Source of the DNA: Ooceraea biroi
Lineage: Eukaryota; Arthropoda; Insecta; Hymenoptera; Formicidae
DNA: 64,000 nucleotides
Assembly (NCBI RefSeq): GCF_003672135.1
Contig: NC_039512.1
Location: forward strand, 4,992,874 to 5,056,873
Direction: 5' to 3'
Positions 37,809 to 50,907 of the stretch are shown one piece after another. The first letter of the stretch is position 1; each line of letters starts with the position of its first letter. The position numbers and the translations under genes were made by a program. The notes under the pieces are model-generated. The model was not told the DNA's origin, made no database searches, and saw only the letters and a program-made list of their open reading frames with translations.

Positions 37809-38036
37809 ACATGAACAACCTCTACACACTTTTCGCGGCATTTTCGCTTTCGAGTGATTAGTTTTATTATTGTACGGTGGATGGCTATAAGCATTACCCT
37901 CTTATAATGTTTTGAACTAGGCGTTGCATAATTAATGTACGAGATATACATCTGTAAAAAGTGCTCTTTTGTGATCTCCAACGATCTACCGTTCTACATG
38001 TGATGTTAAAGTATCAGTGCATTCGCAGACGCCAGT

Positions 38037-41000
38037 ATGGACGTTTCAAAGCATTCAGCATACAAAGGTGGCTATCTTGTCCAAATTCGTATAAGTTTGT
38101 AGCGCTTTCCACCTCTCTTTTTTCACTTTATTTCCTTGTATATAATTATAAATTCTTCTATTTAGTAACATTTTACACAATTTTGCAAACTTCAAAAACA
38201 TTTATAATATATGCATTGCTTTAACAGAAATAATGTTCAAATAAAGAGTTACGCTTTCAATGAAATATGTAACTTGAGTTTAATAACATAATATTTAAAA
38301 TACACATAAAACGCTTATATAAAACAGATTACGAATGGGCCATTGAATTAAATCGGTTCAGTTTAACATTATTCGGCGTCTGGCCTAAGAATAATGAAAC
38401 TAAACAGAATAAATTAATGTTTGATATACGTGTGATCATTTTCTTAAACTTAATGATCTGGATCTGTCTTATTCCAAGTCTACATTCCTTGCTGAAGATT
38501 TATGATGATATAATGTCAACAATCGATAACTTACAATCTACCCTGCCGCTTCTGATAGCAATAATAAAGCTGTTCATCATTTGGCAAAAAAAATATGGTA
38601 ATACTTCTATCATGAATAAGAGATTAAAAAATTTAATGTTCAAGTAAACATTTTTTTCTGTTCCTGGTTTACTTTCAAGAATAACCCCGGAAGTGAATAG
38701 TATAATACGAGATCTCTACTTACAGACGTCTTACCTCTATTGAATATGATCAAGGCTGATTGGCTAAGACCAAAGCCATTGAAAGAAAGGAACGTTATGA
38801 TAAAGCAAGCGCGAATTGCACGTAATCTCACGATTTTCGGTTATTTTGTAATACAACTAACTACTTTCATCGTTTTATTTCTTCCTATTTTTGACATTTC
38901 AATAAGATACAGAAAGAACAAAACGGACACGGACAAATTATTGCCACTGCAATCGTATTATTTATATAATGTAAATAACAGTCCACTTTACGAGGTAACT
39001 TTTGTTCTACAAAGCATTAGTTTGATAGCAGCCGGCACAACATACGGCAGTACGGATACTTACATGTGTTCGCTAGTCTTCCACGTATGTGGTCAACTCG
39101 AAAATCTCAAAGGACGTATCCGCAATTTGGATAAATGCACCAATTTTGCGGACGCTCTGTCGACTAGTGTGAAGGATCACACGCGTCTCATCAGGTGCCA
39201 GCACTTTTCGTAACTTCGAGAATAATAAATACCGGACATTATAAAAATGAACAGAATATTGTTCGTTACACAATAACAAAACTTGTAACAATGACAATAT
39301 GCTTTTTAATAGCTTCAGTCAATATATGTGTAGATAGATAAAAAAATAAAATCTGTGTTATCTTAAATATACATATTATTTCATAATTTAATGTTAATTA
39401 TGTAGATTTTATGTGATCGTATAAATTTTAAAAGTGTCATGAATTTTTCTTCATTTTCATAAAATTGAATGTTACTTGTCTTACATTTCTGTGCGAAAAA
39501 ATAGTGATAAAGTAAATAAAAGAATATATCTACTGATTTTCTTTTTGCTGTTTTCTTCTAGGTCTATTATAGTTATTGATGATACATTTAATTTGATGTT
39601 ACTTGGATTGCTGGTTTATTGTAGCGTACTTTTTGCTCTATATGGATTCTTATTTGTCTCTGCAAGTATCTTTTTATCTAACTTGCTAATCAAGTACATT
39701 AAATCAAGATTACCTTCCTATATTATAGTTGTATCTTATTATACTTTTATTATACTTTTATATTATATTTACTTTTATTTTATCATGAATGTTAATTCAG
39801 CCTACTTATTTTCAATTATTATTATTATAGATAATAACAGAAGGTAGCAATCTTTCTATTCCACGACTGTCTTACACCACGTCAGCTTTCTTTATTATCT
39901 TCGGATATATGTGTGTTTACTGCATATTAGGAGAATTTTTAGTTATTCAGGTAAGCACTAATAATATATATGTTATGCTGGTTTACAGTTTACTTTATCA
40001 ACATGTTAATAGTTATCAACAAATTATTATTTATTAACATTATATTAATATATAATACAAATTATAATATTCACGTATGTGATAGATTTACCTGCTTAAT
40101 ATATGTTTTAATATGTTTGCCTGGTATGTTATTTTATTGAAATATTATTCATCAAGTGCGACGGGATTTACGATGCTGTTTGCCAGTACGAATGGTACAA
40201 TTTAAAGCCCAAACAAGCGAAAAATTTTCTGAACATAATAATGGAAACTAGAAGACCACTGCACCTTACTGCAGGAAAACTCTTCCCTATGACAATAGCT
40301 ACGTTATGTAACGTAAGTTTGATTATAAATTTTGATTATAACTTGCGGATAATTAATGAAAAAAATTATTTTTATATTTAATTATTATATGATAGAAATG
40401 AAGTTCTTCTGCATACAATAGCATTTTACAAATCTTTACAAAAAGAAATATTTTTGTTAAATATACAGCAATTAATTGTTTTTACAATTAATAGTACAAA
40501 TGGAAAAGTTATTGAACATAATCTACATCGTTGATAAAGCAATTTTGATAATAGTATCTAAACTATTGATATGCACTGATTCACTCAACTGTTAAAATAT
40601 CTATTACTTCCTGGACTATTACAGATGTTGTTTTCATTGAACTTCAGTAGTTCAAGGGGCTACTAATTTGCAATTCTTGGAAGACATTTTATTTCCAAAG
40701 ATTCTGATTTTCACTTTAATCTTTTAAATGAACCCACATTTGCAATACATAAAGTTGATTGTAAGGCTAGTACAAAGATATAAAATCTGTGTAAATTTGA
40801 ACAAATACCTACTCGTTAAAACATTGTTGGTAAGTTCGAACATTTCCCTATGCTGTGCTACCTGCCGGTGCACGAAGTTTTATTTATGTACCAACAAACT
40901 GATATAATGTGTAAAAATATATAGGTTTATTTAAAAAATCAAAGAGAGGATCGGAATCTCGAATAACAATAAAAGTTCTACAACACTTGCAATTCAGCAA

Positions 41001-41243
41001 ATTAGTAGTTCCTTCATCCATTGTAATTTAGTATAGTGTATCTCAATGTCTTTAACGATTCAGGAGATAGTAAATGTAATAATACTTAAATTAATCACTC
41101 CGTATTATATACGTTATACAATATGTGTGTATATATAAACTCTTTCTGTGTATAACTATATATATATATATATATATATCATGTTTCAGTTATTACGAAC
41201 TTCCGGCGGCTACATATCAGTTCTTTTGGCACATCATACTTAA
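38037..41243 (+). CDS. OR-9, odorant receptor, intact (399 aa), GC-AG intron 4
   Basis: Exons: 38037-38067 (MDVSKHSAYK), 38328-38597, 38726-39194, 39562-39661, 39831-39950, 40157-40312, 41190-41243 (TAA). Exon 2 starts DYEWAIELNRFSLTLFGVWP. Exon 3 has KADWLRPKPLKERNVMIKQ and TYGSTDTYMCSLVFHVCGQ. Exon 4 is SIIVIDDTFNLMLLG...LFVS and ends TCT|gcaagt, a GC donor shared with OR-10P to OR-13. Exon 5 begins IITEGSNLSIPRL; exon 6 CDGIYDAVCQYEWYNLK; the tail is LLRTSGGYISVLLAHHT. The 877-bp intron 6 holds a diverged copy of the TIR element better preserved in OR-12 and OR-13, followed by a (TA)n tract. No disabling changes. Confidence 0.92.
40571..41105. mobile_element. Diverged TIR element in OR-9 intron 6
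   Basis: Left edge near gattcactcaactgttaaaatatc, right edge near ggagatagtaaatgtaataatacttaaattaatcac: the same termini and order of internal phrases (aaagatataaaat; caattcagcaaattagtagt; tttaacgattcaggag) as the elements in OR-12 and OR-13 intron 6, but shorter and more diverged. Confidence 0.55.
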
Positions 41244-41384
41244 ATTAAAAATCTCCTGGAACTAAATGTGCTATCGTATTATTAAATAGTATTAATAATA
41301 AAATAGTAAAATAAATGATATAGAATTTAAATGAAAGAATAGATGTGGTGTAGGCAGAGACCTCGAAGCCATTTTGATAATTTT

Positions 41385-42341
41385 AATTTGCGACTTCTCC
41401 TTGTCCGCAGACAAAATAGTAATTCATTATATCAAACAGAAATTTTACATTGAGAATATAACATATTTGTTTTATAATCTTATATTTTACCTCAATTTAC
41501 AATAAATAAATCCATATATTTTTGAACATCAGATATATACGAAATTAATGTAGAACATCTACAGAAATATAAACTGTAAATTAGATTCCAAAGTTTTACA
41601 AAGTTTTTTATGGAACCAGTTCCAAAATTTTGTTTTTTACCATCTCGCAAGTAAATTTCGAATTCCTTTACGAAAAACAACTGTTTTGCACATCACTAGA
41701 GTATTATCTAGTGAAACAATATTGCATCGATTCGTATAAATGATAATTCGAAGGCACCAAATAGCGTTCGGCTAATATACTGCATGCGGAAAAGTTTTCC
41801 AGTACAAGTGCAAGATGATTTGCTAAATATGAATTTTCACATTTTCATGGTAATTTTACCGCTTTTATTGGTTTCCGCAAAAAACCCTTTACAGGATAGA
41901 CATGTCTCTTGATGCTCTACAATTGCTACGAGTCTCGTCAAAGTTGGAGGTAGAGGCTATTCGGAATTTGAGCCTGATAAGCATATGTAACTTTTCATTG
42001 ATGATCGCATTCGCTACTGTTTTCCGAAGTTATGTTTTTCGTTAAATCATTGACATATGACATTTTACAAACTTCGATGCTAACTTTTCAAAAGCATAAA
42101 AAAGCGAGAATTGTACTTGAAGTTCTAATGATAATATCACAGCGGTGAAAAAAAGATTATAACATTTGCATACATCTAATAACTGATAGTATTAGTATAC
42201 GCATTCAATTATTTAGATAATAATATAGAGGCATGGTCTTTCCTTAATTTCCTCTCATATCAGCTATCAGCGTCATCAGTACATTTCCATACATGTGTCT
42301 GTATTGCATCATGAATGACAGATGAAATTCTGGTTATTCAA
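41385..42341 (+). pseudogene. Relic OR intron 4 and exon 5 after OR-9
   Basis: From about 41390 (cttctccttgtccgcagac) the sequence follows OR-7 intron 4. At 42217-42341 it resembles OR-7 exon 5 (ataataatatag...gcatggtctttcctt ... tacatgtgtctgtattgcatc ... ctggttattcaa|gtaaac), with an in-frame TAG and indels. No exons 6 or 7 follow. Confidence 0.65.
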
Positions 42342-43303
42342 GTAAACATGCACATTATTTGTTTTTGTTTTGATACATCATTCACATATATAGACACAAT
42401 AAGCAGAACACGAATGACACCAGTAAACCAATGAAAATAAAAATCTTTATGGCGAACTTTACAGATTTCTCATTTAACATATAATGATTAATGTCATACT
42501 GTTTTGTGGATAGCACATGAGCACTGACAACTGATACGTCATATATGTGCAACTTAACATACGCAACTGCACTTGTATAACTCCACAAACATTAAATTTA
42601 TTCGCCGTAGTGATACAATACCGATAAAACACGAAAGGGAAACAAAAACATGTGAAAATTCCAAGACCCCTTTTTAGTTTCAGAAACTTCTATGCACAAG
42701 TGACATGCGACTAGTAGTTTCAGTAAAGTAGCCGATCAATAACAGTGACACAACAGGATCGAGTTTATAAAAGTCCAATTTTATATATTCTCTTAGACAA
42801 ATAAGTAAATTAATTGAATTCTCTTTTAGATTTATTGAACGTAAAAAACAAACACGAAATTTAAGGTTTGACGAGCAGATTTTGAAATCTTAAATTGTTT
42901 ATATCTTAATCAATCTTCTTATAATTGTATTTTTCTTTAATTATATTTTCTAGCAATTAAACAGTCTTCTTATATTAACATTTAAGATGTACGGTATATT
43001 TTAGTTTAGTCTTCCAAGATAAATCCAATTGTGTAAGATTAAAAGCGTTTCAGAAGTGCAATGCGGCCCTACATGAACAACCTCTACACACTTTTCGCGG
43101 TATCTTCGCTTTCGAGTGATTAGTTTTTCTATTGTAGGGTGGATGGCTATAAGCATTATTCTCTTGTAATGTTTTCAACTAAGCGTTGCATTATTAACGT
43201 ACGAGATATACATCCGTAAATAGTGCTCTTTTGTCACATGCAACGATCTCTCATTCTAAACGTGATGTTAGGAAAGAAAATCAGTGCATTCGCAGACGCT
43301 AGT
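42342..43303. promoter_or_regulatory. OR-10P upstream region with conserved blocks
   Basis: No gene. Distal block 42718-42768 (aaagtagccgatcaataaca, acaggatcg) and proximal ATGCGGCCCT at 43061-43070, 243 bp before the ATG. The stretch 42955-43130 is almost identical to 37675-37850 before OR-9. Confidence 0.45.
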
Positions 43304-44983
43304 ATGGACGTATCAAAGCATTGAGCATATAAAGGTGTTCATTCTTTTCTACCCAAATCCATATAAGTTTGTAGCGCTTTTCCAACTCTCTTCTTTACAC
43401 TCACTTTATTTCCTTGTATATAATTATAAATTCTTCTATTTAGTAATATTTAACACAATTTAGTAAATTTCAAGAACCTTTATAATATTTTCATTGATAT
43501 AATAGAAATAATGTTAAAACCAAATAAAACATTACGCTTGCAATGAAATAACTTGAGTTTAATAATATAATATTTATAATACATAATACAACGCTTATAT
43601 AAAACAGATTACGAATAGGCCATTGAATTAAATCGGCTCAGTTTAACATTGTTCGGCGTTTGGCCTAAGAATAATGAAACTAAGCAGAATAAATTAATGT
43701 CTGATATACGTGTGATCATTTTACTAACCGTAATATTATGGATATGCATTATTCCAAGTCTACATTCCTTGCTGAAGAGTTGTGATGATATAATGTTGAC
43801 AATTGATAATTTACAAATTACCCTGCCGCTTCTGATGGCGGTAATGAAACTGCACAACATTTGGCAAAAACGATATGGTAATACGTAGGTATATCATGAA
43901 TATGAGATAAAAAATTAAATGATCAAGTACACATTTTTTTCTCTTCCTGGTTTACTTTCAAGAATAAACGCGGAATTGAGTAGTATAATACGATATCTTT
44001 ATTTTCAGACGTCTTACCACTATTGAATATGATCAAGGATGATTGGTTGAGACCAAAGACGTCGGAGGAGAGGAATGTTATGATAAAGCAAGCGCAAATC
44101 GCACGTATTCTCACGCTGTTGGGTTGCTGCATAGTGGAAATATCTGTAATAATTGCCTCAATTCTTCCCATTTGTGGCATTTCAATGATATATAGGACGA
44201 ATAGGACAGACCCAGGCTAACTATTCCCGCTACAAACATATTATTTGTACGATGTAAATAACAGTCCACTTTATGAGGTAACTTTTGTTCTACAAAGCTT
44301 TAGTATGGTACTAGCCGGCATAATGTACACCAGCACGGACACTTTTATGAGTCTGCTGATCTTCCACGTATGTGGTCACCTTGAGAATCTCAAAGCACGT
44401 ATTCGCAATTTGGGTCAATTCAACGATTTTCCGGATGCTTTGTCGGCCAACGTGAAGGATCATATACGTCTTCTAAGGTCGTGTATTTTCCGTCACATCG
44501 GGAATAATAAACAGCAGGTCTTATAAAAATAAACCGAAAATTATTCACAAAGCAATAACAAAATTTATCACAAAGAGATTATGTTTTTTAATAGCTTCAA
44601 TCAATATAAAAAGAGAGTAAAATGCCCTAAATATATAAACTTTTAAGTAAACTAATATTAATTATACGGATTTTATGTAATCACAAAACTCTAAAAGTGT
44701 CATAACTTTTCAGAAATTTTCATATACTATTTTCTCATATTTAGTGACACGAAACATTGGTAAGATAAGAAAAACAATGCATCTGCTGATGTCATTTTTG
44801 TTGTATTTTTCTTATAGGTCCATTATAATCATTGATGATATGTTTAATTTGATGTTACTTGGATTGCTAGTATACTTTGGTATGCTTTTTACCCTCTATG
44901 GGTTTTTATTTGTTTCTGCAAGTATTTTTTCTCTCCTTTTCTAAACAAGTACATTGAATCAACATTAAGTTCGTGTTGTATAA

Positions 44984-45019
<36 letters not shown>

Positions 45020-45968
45020 TGTATTATACGAGCGTAATTCTCAATTTCTTATTAACCTGTATATATATATATATATAGAGTGTACATGTTGCTTTCTTAT
45101 TTTCAATGCCTAGATAACAACGCAAGGTCGCAATCTTTCTATGGCACGATTGTTTTTGTTCCTGTTAGGTTTTATCAACACATTCGGGCACATGAGTCTA
45201 TATTGTATACTAGGAGAAATTTTAGTTATTCAAGTAAGCAATAATCATATATCTGATATAGTGTTTTACAGTTTACTTTATTAACATGTAAGTACATATG
45301 ACACCAATTTATGATATTGACATACTTAGCTGTTATATGTTTTGCTATAACATAATTACCTGGAATGTTATTTCATTGAAATATTATTCATTAAGTGCGA
45401 CGGCATTTACGAAGCTGTTTACCAATACGAATGGTACAAATTAAAACCGTGGCAGGCAAAAGATTTCTTGAATATAATGATACAAAGTAGGAGACCATTG
45501 CATCTTACAGCGGGAAGACTCTTTCCTATGACGATAGCTACGTTGTGTAATGTAAGATTGATTATGCGTTACAGTTAATTAATCATAATTTAGGTTATTG
45601 ACTATTATACGATATAAATAATATGCTATGCAATAGCATTTTTCAAGCATTTATAAGAAAAGAAAACTTTTATGTTGAATATACATATATATAGTAATTA
45701 GAATTGATTTAACAATCTATAATGCGAATGAGGTAGCTATGAAACATAGTTTAGATAATTTGATGAAGCAATTTTTATATTAATATCAAAACTATATATA
45801 CGTATATACATATACATATACATATCAAAACTATAATGTACATACATATATTAATCAAAACTATATATAAAGGGAACAGTTTTTTTGCACAATTACGTAC
45901 ATATAATATTTCAGTTATTAAAAACTTCGGGTGGCTATACATCTGTTTTATTGGCACAGCATCATTAA
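43304..45968 (+). pseudogene. OR-10P, odorant receptor with three in-frame stops
   Basis: All seven exons are present with normal lengths: 43304-43334, 43608-43877, 44009-44477, 44818-44917, 45114-45233, 45396-45551, 45915-45968 (TAA). Three nonsense codons interrupt it: TGA at 43322-43324 in the start exon (MDVSKH*AYK), TAG at 43616-43618 in place of the conserved Trp of DYEWA, and TAA at 44218-44220 in exon 3 (TDPG*LFPLQ). There are no frameshifts, exons 4-7 are clean and the splice sites are intact, including the GC donor of intron 4. This suggests a fairly young pseudogene. Exons 3-7 are very close to OR-11. The tail is LLKTSGGYTSVLLAQHH. Confidence 0.92.
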
Positions 45969-46059
45969 ATTAGGCATCAAGTGAAAAACCAATTTGTACT
46001 CCCTCCATCCATGTTATAATTTATTATTAATAATAGTAAACTATATTATAGAATTGCAA

Positions 46060-46465
46060 TGCATCTCTTAGATTGGACAAAATATTATAATGCATTACAT
46101 TGAGAATATATTATTTACTTTATTATTTCATATTTTATTCAATTTACAATAAACTTTGCCAACACATTTTTTTTATATCAGATATATCTGAAATTATTGC
46201 AAAATATATAAAAACTATAAGTTTAAACCAGATTTTAAAACTTCGAAAATTTTCTTATGAAACATATAACCCTTAACAAAATAATATTATTAGTATTATT
46301 TAATTCTAGCAAGTGCATATATTAGCTTATATGCTTATTCGCATAGTAATAATACAGCGATATAATATTCCCTTTTCTGCACTTGCATTCTGCGTCTTTG
46401 CTTCTCTCTGTACATATGTACACACATGCCATTAATTCCTGATAAGTGAAATTCTGATTATTGAA
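46060..46465 (+). pseudogene. Relic OR intron 4 and exon 5 after OR-10P
   Basis: Same arrangement as after OR-9: phrases from OR-7 intron 4 (acattgagaatat; caatttacaataa), then 46347-46465 resembling exon 5 (taataatacagcgatata, gtacacacatgcc, gtgaaattctgattattgaa|gtaagc) with several indels. Confidence 0.55.
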
Positions 46466-46507
46466 GTAAGCATGCATATTATTTTTATGAAGTATCAATC
46501 ATATCTA

Positions 46508-46900
46508 TATTGGGTCAGTCAAAAAGTTCGGTTCAATTTTTGCATCAAGTTTTATTTTATTTTATTCAGAAGGAAAAACTTATTCATCAACCAAGTAATC
46601 AATCAAAAAAATGAATAGATATCAGTTTTATAATACAGACATTATTATTATTGTAGAAAATAAAATAATTTATTTGATACAATAGGAATACAAATTACAA
46701 TTGAGAAACACACAAGTCTCGGTAAAAATCAAGTCATATTGATTTCACTCTCCGTCTAACCTTCTTTTTTTTCGTCGCGGCCACTCTTCAGGATTCAGTT
46801 TGTATCGACCGAACTCAGCTCCCCAATATTGTTGTCTGTCTTACATGTAAATTGATTAAAAAACTTGAATATCGAACGTAAATTTTTGACTGACTCAATA
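46508..46900. mobile_element. Degenerate mariner-like TIR element
   Basis: Left end tattgggtcagtcaaaaag and right end tttttgactgactcaata form imperfect inverted repeats about 390 bp apart. The right half (cgtcgcggccactcttcag on the + strand) may be residual transposase read on the minus strand, but no frame is intact. Confidence 0.55.
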
Positions 46901-48171
46901 AGAACATTTATACATTTACTTTACATTTTACTATACATTGTACCATTTTTACGCTGTTTGCTTAATAAGAAAAAAAGAACAATTTTTTAAAAGTATCCTT
47001 CCTTCTGTTAATACGCAATTCAACGGCGATGAATACACTTGTCTAAAAGATATTAGAAGTCGATATAAAACTTTATATATTTAATATACTTAATGTATTG
47101 AATATTTTTAGATGTTAAACGTTATTAAAAATATTTCAATAAATGTTGCAAATTATTATCCGTGTATTATTTGTATATACATGCTACCATGAAAATCTCA
47201 GAAGTTTAAATTTACTGTATGCAAAAGTGATATTTATTAAGATATATTGCCACAAAATGTATCACTTGTAATACTTGCGACATTTACATTCATACAATAA
47301 CACCGTCACCATTAAAGATATCGTGGCGCCCTAACTTGTAACTAGTTAGTACGAACCAACACTTGATGCATCATATGTCCATAGGGTGTTTAACGACACC
47401 TATATAACTTTATAAACTTCAAATTTATTTTCCACACTTATGAAATACAAAGCAGCACTGATGAAATACGAAAGAGGAAATAAACACTGAGGTGAAAATT
47501 CCAAATATCCTTTTTTAGTTAGAGAAATTCTATGCATAAGTGACATGTGAGTGGTAGTTTCAGTAAAGTAGCCGATCAATAACAGTGACACAACAGGATC
47601 GGTTTTAGAAAAGCTCAATTTTATACTTATTAAAAAAATAAATAATTAAATTTAATAGTTAGTACGAACTTTCTTTCAAACATGTATTCTACGCGAGGAA
47701 CTAACAAATGCGAAAGGATTAAATAAGATTTATTGAAATAAATTGTATATAGATCTAAATACCTTATTTTTAATAATTGTGAATTTATATAATTACAGAT
47801 TCCAAGAATAGTCTTATCATATTAACAATTAAGATGTATGGTACTTTTCAGTCTTCCAAGATAAATCCACATGAATAACATTACAATCTATCAAGAGTGT
47901 AGTGCGGCCCTACATGAATAAACTCCACACATTTTATAAGGCACCTTCGCCTTCAAACGATTAGTTTTTCAATTATAGGGTAACCGGTTATAAACATCAC
48001 CCTCTTGTAATGTTCGCGAATACACTATGCATTATTAACGTACGTACGGTGTACACCTCTAAATAGTGGCATTATACTTCGAACCATTTCCGTGATCTAT
48101 TGTGACATGCGACGATCTATCCTGAAAGTGATGCAAAGAAAAAGAAATGCAGTACATTCATAGATGCCAAT
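46901..48171. promoter_or_regulatory. OR-11 upstream region with conserved blocks
   Basis: No gene. Duplicated OR-unit sequence from about 46940 (compare 32270 onward). Distal block 47557-47608 and proximal GTGCGGCCCT at 47902-47911, 270 bp before the ATG. Confidence 0.45.
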
Positions 48172-49879
48172 ATGGACGTTTCTGACTATTCGGCATACAG
48201 AGGTGCTCATTTCTTCATTAAAACATGAATAAGTTTATCATATTTTCAATCTTCTCTATACTCAACTTAATTCTTTGTGATAACAAATTTCTTCCAGTAA
48301 GATTTAATACGATTTAACAAATTTTAACAATATTTACAATACTTTTATTATTTCAACGGAAAGAAGATTCAAGAAAAATTAGAAAGAATATACATAAATA
48401 AATTGAGTATACATACATAAATTACAATATCTTGAGTTTAATAAAATAAGTAATACATAAAAGAAATTATATAAAAACAGATTATGAATGGGCTACTGAA
48501 TTAAATCGGATTAGTTTAACATTCTTCGGCGTTTGGCCGGAGAACCATGAAACTAAGCAAAAAAACTTAATATCGGAGATACGTGTTATCATTGCGTGTA
48601 ACCTACTTATCTGGATGTGGCTTATTCCAAGTCTACATTCGTTGCTGAAGATTTATGATGATATAACATCGGCAATCGATAATTTGCAATACACCTTGCC
48701 GCTTCTGATAGCCCTAATGAAACTTTTCATCATTCGGCAAAAGAAATATGGTAAGGTGTACATCATTAATATGATATTAATGAAATGAATAAACGTAGAA
48801 AACTTTTTCTCCTACTGTTCTACTTCTAAGAGCATATACGACATTGAATAACGCATGTATAATAATCCGCATGTGGAATAATCCATTATACTCCAATATA
48901 CTTCATTTCAGATATCCTACTTGTATTAAATATGATCAAGAATGATTGGCTGAAACCAATGACGTCAGAAGAGAGAAATGTTATGATAAAGCAGGCACGA
49001 ATCGCACGTATTCTCACGTTATTGAGTTGCTTGGTAGCGGAAATGTTTGCTATAATTATCTCAATTCTTCCCATTTTTGGCATTTCAATGAGATATAGGA
49101 CGAATAGGACAGACCCAGGCAAAATATTGCCACTACAAACATATTATTTGTACGATGTAAATAACAGTCCACTTTATGAGCTAACTTTTGTTCTACAAAG
49201 CTTGAGTATGATAGTGGTCGCCACGATATACACCGGACCGGATACCTTCATGAGTCTGCTAGTCTTTCATATATGTGGTCAACTCAAGAATCTTAAAGCA
49301 CGAATTCGCAATTTGGATCAATTGAACAATTTTCCAGATGCTTTGTCGGCCAGCGTGAAGGACCATATACGTCTTCTGAGGTATTTTCCGTCATAACAAG
49401 AAATAAACACCTGGTCTTATAAAAATAAATCGAAAATTATTCACAAAGCAATAACAAAATTTGTAACAAAGAGATTTTTATTAGTTTTGAATTCAATCAA
49501 TATAAAAGATAGCAAAATATGTAGACCTATACATATATAAACTTTTACGTAATCTATATTATTAATTATACGTAATCGCAAATATTTAAAAGTATCATAA
49601 CTTTTCAGACATTTTCATATAATATTATCTCATATTTAGTGATAAGAAACATTGGTACGATAAGTAAAAACACAATGCACCTGCTGATGTAGATTTTGTT
49701 GTATTTTTCTTATAGGGCCATTATAATCATTAATGATACGTTTAATTTGATGTTACTGGGATTGTTAGTATACTTTGGCATACTTTTTACTCTCTATGGG
49801 TTTTTATTTGTTTCTGCAAGTATTATTTCTCTCCTTTTCTAACCAAGTACACTGAATCAACATTACGTTCGTGTTATAT

Positions 49880-49935
<56 letters not shown>

Positions 49936-50742
49936 GTTTCCTTGCTTTTTTCTTTTCAATGCCTAGATAACAACGCAAGGTCGCAATCTTTCTATGGGAC
50001 GATTGCTTTTGTTCCTGTTTGGTTTTACCATCACATTTGGGCACATGAGTCTATATTGTATACTAGGAGAAATTTTGGTTATTCAAGTAAGCAGTAATCA
50101 TATCTCTCATATAGTGTTTTATAGTTTCCTTTATCACTATGTACATATGACACAAATTTATGACACTGACATATGTGACAAACTTAGTTGTTATATGGTT
50201 TGCTATAACATAATTACCTGGGGTGTTATTTCATTGAAATATTATTCATCAAGTCCGAAGGCATTTACGAAGCTGTTTGCCAATACGAATGGTACAAATT
50301 AAAACCGTGGCAGGCGAAAGATTTCCTGAATATAATGATACAAGCTAGAAGACCGCTGTATCTTACTGCAGGAAAGCTCTTTCCTATGACGATAGCTACA
50401 TTGTGTAATGTAAGATTCATTATGCGTAAATTAATCATTATTTCTGTAATTATGATACAAATAAACTGTTTTATAATAACATTTTTCAAGCATTTATATA
50501 TAAAGGCAACTTTTTTTAAATATATATATATTAGGGGTGTAATTTAGTTTTCAGGGTTTTTTTATTCAAAAAACGCATTTCTTTAGATAAGATAATGATA
50601 CATTATGCATACATTATGATAATAAATACATTATGCAAAATATTTTTTATCAATTTTTATCAATAAACAATGCGAATAAGGCAGTTATGAGACATTACCT
50701 AAGTTATTAAATAAACAATTTCTATAGTATTTATAACAACAA

Positions 50743-50797
<55 letters not shown>

Positions 50798-50907
50798 TAT
50801 ATATATATAAACATAAGTGTTTTTATAACTTCAATATATATATCATATTTCAGTTATTAAAAACTTCGGGCGGCTACATATCTGTTCTATTGGCTCATCG
50901 TAGTTGA
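48172..50907 (+). CDS. OR-11, odorant receptor, intact (399 aa), GC-AG intron 4
   Basis: Exons: 48172-48202 (MDVSDYSAYR), 48481-48750, 48912-49380, 49716-49815, 49967-50086, 50254-50409, 50854-50907 (TGA). Exon 2 starts DYEWATELNRISLTFFGVWP. Exon 3 has KNDWLKPMTSEERNVMIKQ and IYTGPDTFMSLLVFHICGQ, with Pro at the usually Ser/Thr position. Exon 4 ends with the GC donor (TTTCT|gcaagt). Exon 5 is ITTQGRNLSMGRL...; exon 6 begins SEGIYEAVCQYEWYKLK, with Ser replacing the first Cys of most copies. The tail is LLKTSGGYISVLLAHRS. Introns 4 and 6 contain long (TA)n tracts (49881-49930; 50744-50792). Nearest relative is OR-10P, whose exons 3-7 differ from it by scattered substitutions. Confidence 0.92.

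Noticed and set aside
50265..50489. Minus-strand ORFs opposite OR exon 6 (also at 53761-54090 and 60383-60574)
   Set aside because: Antisense shadows of the conserved OR exon 6.
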